A stretch of 28,390 bases of DNA from Candidatus Thorarchaeota archaeon (GTDB lineage Archaea > Asgardarchaeota > Thorarchaeia > Thorarchaeales > Thorarchaeaceae), in NCBI GenBank assembly GCA_020355105.1, contig CP070658.1:2104454-2132843 (forward strand), given 5' to 3'. The notes under the pieces are model-generated. The model did no database searches. It had not been told where the DNA came from and saw nothing but the letters and a program-made list of their open reading frames with translations. Every line of letters begins with the position of its first letter. The stretch's first letter is position 1. Shown here piece by piece: positions 7,982-14,558 of this stretch. The position numbers were made by a program, and so were the translations under genes.

Positions 7982-9241
7982 TCACTCCCTGCCAGATACC
8001 AGTTCAGCAGCCATAGTCTCTTGTGTACTCCAAGAACCAGTAAGCACGCCCTTTCTCGAGAGTTCTCCCAATGCACTACGACTCTCTGGGTCAAGAATAC
8101 CCGGGGGCATGGCCTCAAAGGCGCTGCCAGGAAGCGGCATGAATACATGTCCGTGCACCATCGCTCCCATTTCGGCCAGCTCTTCACACATCTCGATACT
8201 GGCCCTCAGTTCATCTTTGGTTTCTCCAGGTAGCCCAAACATCATGTCGACGTGTGGTGTGAAGCCACAGTCGAACGACATTCGAATTGCATCTAGTCCT
8301 TCTTCCACAGTATGATGCCGATTTGCTAGATCTAGGACCCTGTCAGTTGCTGACTGTAGTCCAATCTGGAGTGTTTCATTGGCCACATAGCTACGCAATA
8401 AATCTAGGGCTTCCCTAGTGACGAATTCGGGTCGCACTTCGGAGGGAAACGCACCAAAGAAGACCTCTTCAAGACCGTCAACCGAGGCGGCTCCTTTGAG
8501 CAGATTCTCCAGTCTGTCAAGATTCATCTCACGCCCCTTTCCACCATAGGAGAAGGCATTCGGGGACAAGAACCAAGTGCGTCTAAATCCCCTTTGTTGA
8601 GCCGCACGATTCAGCCACTTGACGACTGAATCCGCGGATCTATGTCTGACTCCTTTACCAGTCAAGAATGGCGTGCAGCAGAACTTGCAGGCAAACGGAC
8701 AGCCGCGCGTCACCTCGACTGGCCCTAGTACGTTCATATCAAGGGCAAATGGAGGATAGCCATCCAAATCTACCCTGGGAAGCCCCTTCGGCCTAGGATA
8801 GGAATCTCTCTTCTCAGAAACAACACCATCAATCTCTCGAGGGTCCTTGTCATTCATCAAATACCAGAGTAGGTCTGTAATGAGCTTCTCTCCCTCACCT
8901 ATTACGACATGGTCAAACCCAGCGTCTAGGAGCTCTCCTGGGCGAGCACTGGCGTGAGGTCCGCCTCCAATCAACGTGACTGCGTCGCCGAACTGCGCCT
9001 TGATCATTTTGCTCTCATGGAACACCCGATTTGTCTGTGTACTCATTACAGAATGTGCGACTATGACCGATCCCTTCTCGGTCGCCCTCCGAATGAGGCC
9101 GTCGGACATCTCAAGTGGCGCACTTAGCTCCAATCCAGTCAATCGACTGTCCATCTCAATAGCGCCGAGAAGAGCTGCTACGCTATACCTCGAAGAAGAA
9201 TGGGTACGGAAGATGAAATGATGAGGCCCCACGCAAGGCAC
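7982..9241 (-). CDS. B12-binding-type radical SAM protein (MJ_1487/TIGR04013-like)
   Basis: 419 aa from GTG at 9241, 5 bases after the psmB stop, so the two genes are probably cotranscribed. The N-terminal ~150 residues look like a cobalamin-binding-type Rossmann domain (VTLIGGGPHASARPGELLDAGFDHVVIGEGE), but I do not see the D-x-H-x-x-G motif that supplies the lower His ligand. The radical SAM core starts with VEVTRGCPFACKFCCTP (C181, C185, C188) and continues with LQIGLQSATDRVL and GFTPHVDMMFGLPGE. Members resembling MJ_1487 have no assigned reaction that I know of. Its place just before taw1 hints at tRNA or peptide modification, but this is speculation. Confidence 0.85.
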   Translation of the reverse strand: MPCVGPHHFIFRTHSSSRYSVAALLGAIEMDSRLTGLELSAPLEMSDGLIRRATEKGSVIVAHSVMSTQTNRVFHESKMIKAQFGDAVTLIGGGPHASARPGELLDAGFDHVVIGEGEKLITDLLWYLMNDKDPREIDGVVSEKRDSYPRPKGLPRVDLDGYPPFALDMNVLGPVEVTRGCPFACKFCCTPFLTGKGVRHRSADSVVKWLNRAAQQRGFRRTWFLSPNAFSYGGKGREMNLDRLENLLKGAASVDGLEEVFFGAFPSEVRPEFVTREALDLLRSYVANETLQIGLQSATDRVLDLANRHHTVEEGLDAIRMSFDCGFTPHVDMMFGLPGETKDELRASIEMCEELAEMGAMVHGHVFMPLPGSAFEAMPPGILDPESRSALGELSRKGVLTGSWSTQETMAAELVSGRE

Positions 9242-9246
9242 ACGCT

Positions 9247-9840
9247 CTAGTTCTCTACCGTTCGCTCAGCGACACCGTCCTTGGTGACACTCATGATGCG
9301 GATTGCACCGCCAGACTGGGCGTCCCTGGATATTCCAGCCTTAACTGCCGCAACTGCAATCTTCTCTGCCTCTTTGACCGTCAGACCTTCTTTGTAGTCC
9401 TTCTCAAGGACACCAAAGGCTGTCTGCGTGCCACTTCCGGCGGCTGTATAGTCTTCAGGCATCAATGATCCGCCCATGTCTAGTGTATAGAGTGCGGGGC
9501 CGTCAGTGTCAAACCCAACTATGACGGTCTGTACGTAGAGAGGTGCCATTTTCTGCTGATACAGGGTGTTAGAAACCATCTTAGACAGCGCCTTCACGCT
9601 GATGGCTCTCTTCTGATTTAGCTCGTATAGCTTGATACTTGCCTGAAGTCTACTCACAAGCATCTGATAGTCCGAGGTGAGTCCTGCAGAGGCTAGGACT
9701 ATGGTGTCAGATAGTTTGAATGCCTTGACACCCTTGTCTGTGAGAATGAAGGTTCCCCAGCTGATCAATGAGTCGGTAGCTACGATAGCTCCATCACTGC
9801 ACTTTATACCAACAACGGTCGCACCAGTAGGAAGTGACAT
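9247..9840 (-). CDS. psmB: Proteasome beta-type subunit with Ala in place of the catalytic Thr1
   Basis: 197 aa from ATG at 9840. This start has a GGAGG SD (CCTCC at 9851-9855, 10 bases away), lies about 55 bases downstream of a TATA-like TTTTAAAA (9895-9902), and gives a 6-residue propeptide MSLPTG, like that of short archaeal beta subunits. Upstream starts at 9885 (ATG) and 9939 (TTG) are open but sit on or before the promoter. The rest fits the beta fold: GATVVGIKCSDGAIVATDS, the LASAGLTSDYQMLVSRLQA helix, GSGTQTAFGVLE and SRDAQSGG. Aligned without gaps to the usual TG|TTTVGI start, mature residue 1 is Ala (GCG codon at 9820-9822), while Asp17, Lys33 and the Asp166/Ser169 region are kept. 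It is therefore probably a non-proteolytic subunit that would need an active partner encoded elsewhere. Confidence 0.9.
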   Translation of the reverse strand: MSLPTGATVVGIKCSDGAIVATDSLISWGTFILTDKGVKAFKLSDTIVLASAGLTSDYQMLVSRLQASIKLYELNQKRAISVKALSKMVSNTLYQQKMAPLYVQTVIVGFDTDGPALYTLDMGGSLMPEDYTAAGSGTQTAFGVLEKDYKEGLTVKEAEKIAVAAVKAGISRDAQSGGAIRIMSVTKDGVAERTVEN

Positions 9841-9891
9841 TACAAGAGGTCCTCCGTAGGGCGCTCTGGCCCGAATTACGGTCATGTAGGT

Positions 9892-9908
9892 TCTTTTTAA
9901 AACGTTTT
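9892..9908. promoter_or_regulatory. Putative bidirectional promoter core between psmB and nog1-like genes
   Basis: The T/A-rich stretch TCTTTTTAAAACGTTTT contains a TATA-like TTTTAAAA readable on both strands and a perfect 10-base palindrome AAAACGTTTT (9899-9908). Transcripts starting about 25 bases away on each side would give short leaders for ATG 9840 (with SD) and ATG 9960. This is judged by eye. Confidence 0.4.
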
Positions 9909-9959
9909 GAACTGTTCCTTTTGTGCAGACAAAGACCAAGCAGGAATTGACTGAGAGAT

Positions 9960-11036
9960 ATGCAGTGGCTGAACCCCTTTACAAAGATCCCTACCATACT
10001 GACTGCAGAGGAGATTATCGACTTTGCACAGAAGAAGTCGACACGTGTGAGCATGAAGAGCTCTCTTAGACTAAAGAGAGTAGAGCGAACCCGCATTCGG
10101 GAGATAACACGACTTCAGGAGTTCACCAAGCACATCAAGAGTAAACTGAAGGAGGCTGTGGAGGACTTTCCCTCTCTAGACCATCTACATCCGTTCTATC
10201 ATGAGCTTGCCGAGATTCTGGTCGGGATTGATAGACTGAAACAGGCTCTTGGAGCTGTCTACAACTGCACGCCCCCAATTGACGACATCACCAACAACCA
10301 TCTTGAGGCATTGAAGCTAGCAGAGGACTTTCGTCAGATGAAGAAGACGCGTAGGGCTGCCAAAGGCAGAATCTCATCAATTGTACGCGGAACTGCCTCC
10401 AACTTGGATTTCATCATTGAGGCCAAGCAGACTATGTCACGACTTCCTGGCGTAACTCCCAACTCTCCCACTATAGTATGCGCAGGTTTCCCCAATGTCG
10501 GAAAATCAACGCTTGTGAAGGCGGTTTCAACGGCCGAGCCGGAGATTGCACACTATCCCTTTACTACCAAGAAGGTAATCATTGGTCATCTGACTGTCGG
10601 AAACCAGAGCGTCCAGATTATTGACACGCCTGGAATACTGGATAGGCCTATGTCAGAACGTAATGAGATTGAGAAACAGGCCATTGCCGCACTGAAGTAC
10701 CTGGCTCATGTCATCATCTTCATGATAGACCCCTCCGAAGCTTGCGGTTGGGGTTTCGACGATCAACTCAATCTGTACAAGGAGGTTCAAAGGATGTTTC
10801 CATTGAATCCCCTTCTTGTTGTCTTGAACAAGATTGACATCACTCCATCCGAGCAGCTTGAGCTGGCGAGGAAGAAGATGCCAGGAGCTCATGAGATGAT
10901 TGCCATCGAGGGGAAAGGCGTTCAGGAGCTGATGAACGATGCCCTTGAGGAGGTGGACCTGACCTCTCTCCAAGAGTCGGTGGATGAGTTTGTTGCCCTA
11001 GTCTCGCAGAGAGAATCCGACCCCTCTGACAGTTAG
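9960..11036 (+). CDS. Nog1-family GTPase (ribosome-associated, TRAFAC class)
   Basis: 358 aa from ATG at 9960. A long helical N-terminal region (about 1-165) precedes the G domain, as in Nog1/Nog1-like proteins. Motifs: G1 GFPNVGKST (176-184), the switch-I stretch HYPFTTK, G3 DTPG (222-225), and G4 NKID near residue 288, followed by IAIEGKGVQEL in the G5 place. In eukaryotes Nog1 works in 60S subunit maturation; archaeal members are thought to have a similar ribosomal role. It is shorter than eukaryotic Nog1 because the C-terminal extension is missing, as is usual in archaea. The 3' end overlaps the convergent rtcA gene by 39 bases. Confidence 0.92.
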   Translation: MQWLNPFTKIPTILTAEEIIDFAQKKSTRVSMKSSLRLKRVERTRIREITRLQEFTKHIKSKLKEAVEDFPSLDHLHPFYHELAEILVGIDRLKQALGAVYNCTPPIDDITNNHLEALKLAEDFRQMKKTRRAAKGRISSIVRGTASNLDFIIEAKQTMSRLPGVTPNSPTIVCAGFPNVGKSTLVKAVSTAEPEIAHYPFTTKKVIIGHLTVGNQSVQIIDTPGILDRPMSERNEIEKQAIAALKYLAHVIIFMIDPSEACGWGFDDQLNLYKEVQRMFPLNPLLVVLNKIDITPSEQLELARKKMPGAHEMIAIEGKGVQELMNDALEEVDLTSLQESVDEFVALVSQRESDPSDS

Positions 11037-12065
11037 CTTACCTGGACCACCAACTGCCCCCTCAAGAGAAAAATCCACACTGAGCATTATCTGAGCTACC
11101 CACAGGTTCGTTTCTAAGTGCGATGTGATCTTGGTCACGCCTATCATGCTTGTGCCCTTTGCCAACACCATGTAGGGAACCAACATATCACATAGGTGAG
11201 AATCGACCGCCATTCCTGTGGAGAGTTCATCAATCAACTGATGTGCACATTCCGAACCCACATCCTCCGCAGGCTTTCCTCTTTCTCCAAGTCTGTCAGC
11301 GCCAAGTTTCGCACCTTGCTCAGATTCCGCCCATATGACAATTCCACTTCCCGGTCCTAGGTGTCTATCCTCATTCTTCTGATACGACTCTGTGTCAATA
11401 GCAATTTGCTCTATTCCGTTCTCACGCAATACTGATTGTGCTGAGTCGGCCTGTCGCCTTGCAACGTGTGGCGGCAGTCTTACACAGTGCGAGATGCCGC
11501 TGACTCCAACAAGGTCACCGAAGTACACAAGCTCAAGTGGGGTGAGTTCTTCCACTGGCGTAATCGTACACGACACTCTTCCTCCGCCTCTAGGAAAGTG
11601 TCCTCTCTTCCTCAAAGATACCTCAACATGCAGACCCATTCTCTGAAGCGAATGTGCAAAGACTTCCCGCATGTAGTCTATAGGTGGACTCCACGAAACA
11701 TCTGTTCCCCCTGTGAGGCTCAATGTGATAGGTTCTGGGGCAAGAGCCGCAGTAGGCAGAGCGGCCTGAAGTATTAGCGAGATTGACCCAGCTGTTCCAA
11801 CGTCATAGCTGTAGTGTCCTCCTCTCCTGCCTTGTGGTGAGAACTCCACAGCTGTGCTTCCGATATCGAGTCCGCTCACCTTTGCATCCACTAACTGAGC
11901 GATAATGTCGATGCCCGCCATGTGTTGTCTCTTGAGGCCTGGCTTTGGACGACCTGCACGTATTCTGCTTATCCTTACCGGACGCATCGTGAGTGCTGAC
12001 AGGGCAACCGATGTGCGGAGTATCTGACCTCCTCCCTCACCGTGAGAGCCGTCGATCTCTATCAT
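10998..12065 (-). CDS. rtcA: RNA 3'-terminal-phosphate cyclase
   Basis: 355 aa from ATG at 12065. Motifs are clear: IEIDGSHGEGGGQILRTS at the start, RISRIRAGRPKPGLKRQH, FPRGGGRVSC around 157, and D288-x-H290-L-C-D-M-L-V-P-Y, where His290 matches the nucleotide-attached catalytic His of the family. It converts 3'-phosphate RNA ends to 2',3'-cyclic phosphates using ATP, which prepares ends for RtcB-type ligation or repair. It is divergent from nadM and convergent with the Nog1-like GTPase. Its last 13 codons share DNA with the GTPase C-terminus. Confidence 0.96.
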   Translation of the reverse strand: MIEIDGSHGEGGGQILRTSVALSALTMRPVRISRIRAGRPKPGLKRQHMAGIDIIAQLVDAKVSGLDIGSTAVEFSPQGRRGGHYSYDVGTAGSISLILQAALPTAALAPEPITLSLTGGTDVSWSPPIDYMREVFAHSLQRMGLHVEVSLRKRGHFPRGGGRVSCTITPVEELTPLELVYFGDLVGVSGISHCVRLPPHVARRQADSAQSVLRENGIEQIAIDTESYQKNEDRHLGPGSGIVIWAESEQGAKLGADRLGERGKPAEDVGSECAHQLIDELSTGMAVDSHLCDMLVPYMVLAKGTSMIGVTKITSHLETNLWVAQIMLSVDFSLEGAVGGPGKLTVRGVGFSLRD

Positions 12066-12173
12066 CGCGGAAACCCTGCAGCCTCGGTGGGGCTTGAACA
12101 GTTAAGGACTTCCGTTCCTCGTACCGGTGCCGAAGCCTTATTACGTCACACCACCCGTTCGGTTGCGGTAAAG

Positions 12174-12698
12174 ATGAGGTCTGCATTCATCGGGCGCTTC
12201 CAACCGGTCCACAAAGGACATGTCCATTCAGTCAGGCAGATTCTAGACAAGAATGAGGACCTGGTCATTGTCATAGGCAGCGCTCAATACTCTCATACAC
12301 CACATAATCCATTCACAGGCGGGGAGAGGGTTATGTTCATGAAGGGAGCTCTCATCGAGGAGGGGCTTCCACTTGACCGCATTGACATCATTCCCCTCGC
12401 AGACATCAACATTCATCCATTGTGGGTTTCCCATATGAGAAGCTTCGTTCCATACTTCGAGAAGGCCTATACACATAACCCGCTTGTTCAAAGTCTACTG
12501 AAGGAAGCTGGAATCAAGGTGGACGAAACAGAGCTTCTTGAGAGAAACACCTACAGTGCCAAACACATTAGAGACCTCATCCGTTGGGACAATCCTGAAT
12601 GGAAAACTCTGGTACCTGATTCGGTTGCGAAGCTAATCAAGAAACACAAGCTGGACGAGAGGATACGAGAAGTCGGTGAGGTCACCACGAAACGGTGA
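12174..12698 (+). CDS. nadM: Nicotinamide-nucleotide adenylyltransferase, archaeal NadM type
   Basis: 174 aa from ATG at 12174, the usual archaeal NMNAT length. A longer in-frame opening from 12042 is rejected because it overlaps divergent rtcA and adds unconserved residues. A TATA-like CTTATTA lies about 34 bases upstream. Motifs: GRFQPVHKGH (7-16), the nucleotidylyl-transferase H-x-G-H core; IVIGSAQYSHTPHNPFTGGER, typical of NadM; and NTYSAKHIRDLI, in the place of the IS-x-x-x-x-R motif that binds ATP phosphates. It makes NAD+ from NMN and ATP in the cytoplasm. Confidence 0.95.
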   Translation: MRSAFIGRFQPVHKGHVHSVRQILDKNEDLVIVIGSAQYSHTPHNPFTGGERVMFMKGALIEEGLPLDRIDIIPLADINIHPLWVSHMRSFVPYFEKAYTHNPLVQSLLKEAGIKVDETELLERNTYSAKHIRDLIRWDNPEWKTLVPDSVAKLIKKHKLDERIREVGEVTTKR

Positions 12699-12712
12699 CA
12701 GTACACAGCAGA

Positions 12713-12722
12713 CTTTAAATAC
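12713..12722 (+). promoter_or_regulatory. Putative TATA box of proS
   Basis: CTTTAAATAC lies just after nadM and 126-135 bases before the proS ATG. A transcript starting about 25 bases downstream would have a leader of about 100 bases. The leader contains the direct repeat GGTGAACG at 12745-12752 and 12762-12769. A second, weaker AT element (CTATATCG, near 12813) could serve a shorter leader instead. Confidence 0.4.
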
Positions 12723-12847
12723 GGACACAGAACGACTGTCTGTTGGTGAACGTAAATGCTAGGTGAACGCGTTCCGATGGAATGAAATGCTATTTCTCTC
12801 TCCTAGCCAGTGCTCTATATCGCAATCAAATCACAGGAGTAGATACC

Positions 12848-14329
12848 ATGAGCAACAGTGACAAGAAAGAAGATGCACAGGTCATCTTCAACATAAGCAA
12901 AGAGAAGAATTTCCCTGATTGGTATGGTGAGATCTGCAGAGTCGCAGAGCTTGCAGATATCCGATACGGTGTCAAGGGCTTCACTCCGTTTCCACCATGG
13001 AGCTACATGACTATGGACATCATGTTCAACGTACTGGAAACGGTTCTGAAACGAAAGCGTCACCTGCCCATGCTATTTCCTACCGTGATTCCTGAGAGCA
13101 ATCTTATGAAAGAGGCTCAACACGTAGAGGGTTTTTCTCCTCAGGTGTTTTGGATAAAGGAGATTGGCGACGGCGAGAAGCTAGAGGAACCACTGGCACT
13201 GAGGCCTACGAGCGAAACTGCAATCTATCCTATGTACTCGCTCTGGATTCGAAGCTGGCGTGATATGCCCCTGAAGAGATATCAACGGTGTTCCATCTTC
13301 AGGTCCGAGGTCAAGAGCACTCGCCCGTTCTTGAGGGGACGTGAGTTTCTCTGGATTGAAAGTCACAATGTGTTCGCAACTCATGATGAGGCCATTGCAC
13401 AGGTCATGGAAGACATTGAAATCACAAAGGATGTGGTGATGGGAGACTATGGAGTCCCCGTCCTAATCTTCAAGAGAACTCAGTGGGACAAATTTCCAGG
13501 CGGGCTAAACACCTACGCAGCTGACACCATGATGCCCGATGGAAAGGTGATTCAGCTACCCTCGACCCATGATCTGGGTGACAACTTTGCCAGAGCGTTT
13601 GACGTCAAGTTTCTCAATGAGCAGAATGAAACGGTCTACGCTTGGCAGACCTGCTACGGTCCAGCCGTTTCAAGAATCTTTGGGGCAATGATATCAATCC
13701 ACGGTGACGATAAGGGTCTTCGCTTGCCCTTCAAGCTGTCTCCCTACCAAGTGGTGATTGTGCCTATACTCAAGGACAAGGATGCAGATGACGTATTGAA
13801 ATACTGCAGGAAGATCGAGAGCACGCTAAACAAGGCGGGCTTTCGTGTCCATCTTGATGACTGTGACGCCACTCCAGGTTGGAAGTATAACTACTGGGAG
13901 ATGAAGGGTGTGCCTCTCCGGATTGAAGCCGGTCCTAGGGACATCAAGAAGAACACAGCCGTGGTCTTCCGTAGAGACACCATGAAACGAGCGACTGTAG
14001 ACCTTAAGGAGCTCAAGAAGAGAGTCGCGAGCCTTGGAGTGGACATAGACCAGACCCTGAGATCCCAAGCAGAGACGAAGTTGGAAGACCTAGTGGTAGA
14101 TGCAGAACGCGAAGGAGAGATTGCTGACATCCTGGAGAAGCGCAAAATCGCTCGAACCCCCTTCTGCACTACGGAGATGGAAGGACTGGCCTGTGCTGAA
14201 GAGCTCAAGGATAGGGTTGGTGGCGAGATACGTGGAACGAGAATGGACATAGAGGAGGTTCCTGAAGGTATATGCCCATTCTGTGGTAAGGTCGCCAAGG
14301 AAATAGTCTACATAGCCCGTTCATACTAG
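12848..14329 (+). CDS. proS: Prolyl-tRNA synthetase, archaeal/eukaryotic-like type
   Basis: 493 aa from ATG at 12848, chosen for its SD (GGAG about 9 bases upstream). An earlier in-frame ATG at 12782 adds 22 non-conserved residues. Class II synthetase motifs: LRPTSETAIYPMYSLWIRSWRDMPLK; motif 2 RCSIFRSEVKSTRPFLRGREFLWIE; the THDLGDNFARAFDV and ETVYAWQTCYGPAVSR stretch; motif 3 near GDDKGLRLPFKLSPYQV; an anticodon-binding domain; and a C-terminal zinc-type region with Cys pairs (CTTEMEGLACAEE, CPFCGK). It ends in Ser-Tyr, as the archaeal type does, where the terminal Tyr reaches the active site. It charges tRNA-Pro. A hairpin plus T-run follows. Confidence 0.97.
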   Translation: MSNSDKKEDAQVIFNISKEKNFPDWYGEICRVAELADIRYGVKGFTPFPPWSYMTMDIMFNVLETVLKRKRHLPMLFPTVIPESNLMKEAQHVEGFSPQVFWIKEIGDGEKLEEPLALRPTSETAIYPMYSLWIRSWRDMPLKRYQRCSIFRSEVKSTRPFLRGREFLWIESHNVFATHDEAIAQVMEDIEITKDVVMGDYGVPVLIFKRTQWDKFPGGLNTYAADTMMPDGKVIQLPSTHDLGDNFARAFDVKFLNEQNETVYAWQTCYGPAVSRIFGAMISIHGDDKGLRLPFKLSPYQVVIVPILKDKDADDVLKYCRKIESTLNKAGFRVHLDDCDATPGWKYNYWEMKGVPLRIEAGPRDIKKNTAVVFRRDTMKRATVDLKELKKRVASLGVDIDQTLRSQAETKLEDLVVDAEREGEIADILEKRKIARTPFCTTEMEGLACAEELKDRVGGEIRGTRMDIEEVPEGICPFCGKVAKEIVYIARSY

Positions 14330-14336
14330 CCGATTG

Positions 14337-14373
14337 TTCTGGTCTCAAAGGCGGGACCAGAATACACCTTTTT
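14337..14373 (+). terminator. Hairpin plus T-run after proS
   Basis: TTCTGGTC (14337-14344) and GACCAGAA (14355-14362) form an 8-bp stem with a 10-base loop. Six bases later comes a run of five T (14369-14373). It sits 8 bases after the proS stop. Archaeal termination relies mainly on the T-run; the hairpin is an extra. Confidence 0.65.
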
Positions 14374-14374
14374 C

Positions 14375-14558
14375 TTCAACCCTGCAATGAGGCTTCCAAG
14401 AGCCTGAGCACCTCAATGCAGTGGCCAACGGAGGGAATCCTGAGCGCGCCAAACTAGTGGTTTTGAAGGAGCTTTTCAATGAACTCGTGTAGACAATAGA
14501 GGGAGAATCTCCGTCTTCGGAGCCTAAAGGGTCTAGTTCAGCGAGGTGGTGACTAGAG
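14375..14558 (+). other. Non-coding gap upstream of the HhH-MutS gene
   Basis: 184 bases with no convincing gene. A short open frame around 14422-14490 (23 codons from GTG) has codon-like composition but no SD or known motif. A small hairpin CTCCG-TCTT-CGGAG lies near 14508-14521. GAGGTGGT at 14543-14550 is the SD of the next gene. Confidence 0.4.

Noticed and set aside
14422..14490. 23-codon frame from GTG in the proS-MutS gap
   Set aside because: Codon-like but short, no SD, no known motif, and in the usual place for leader sequence.
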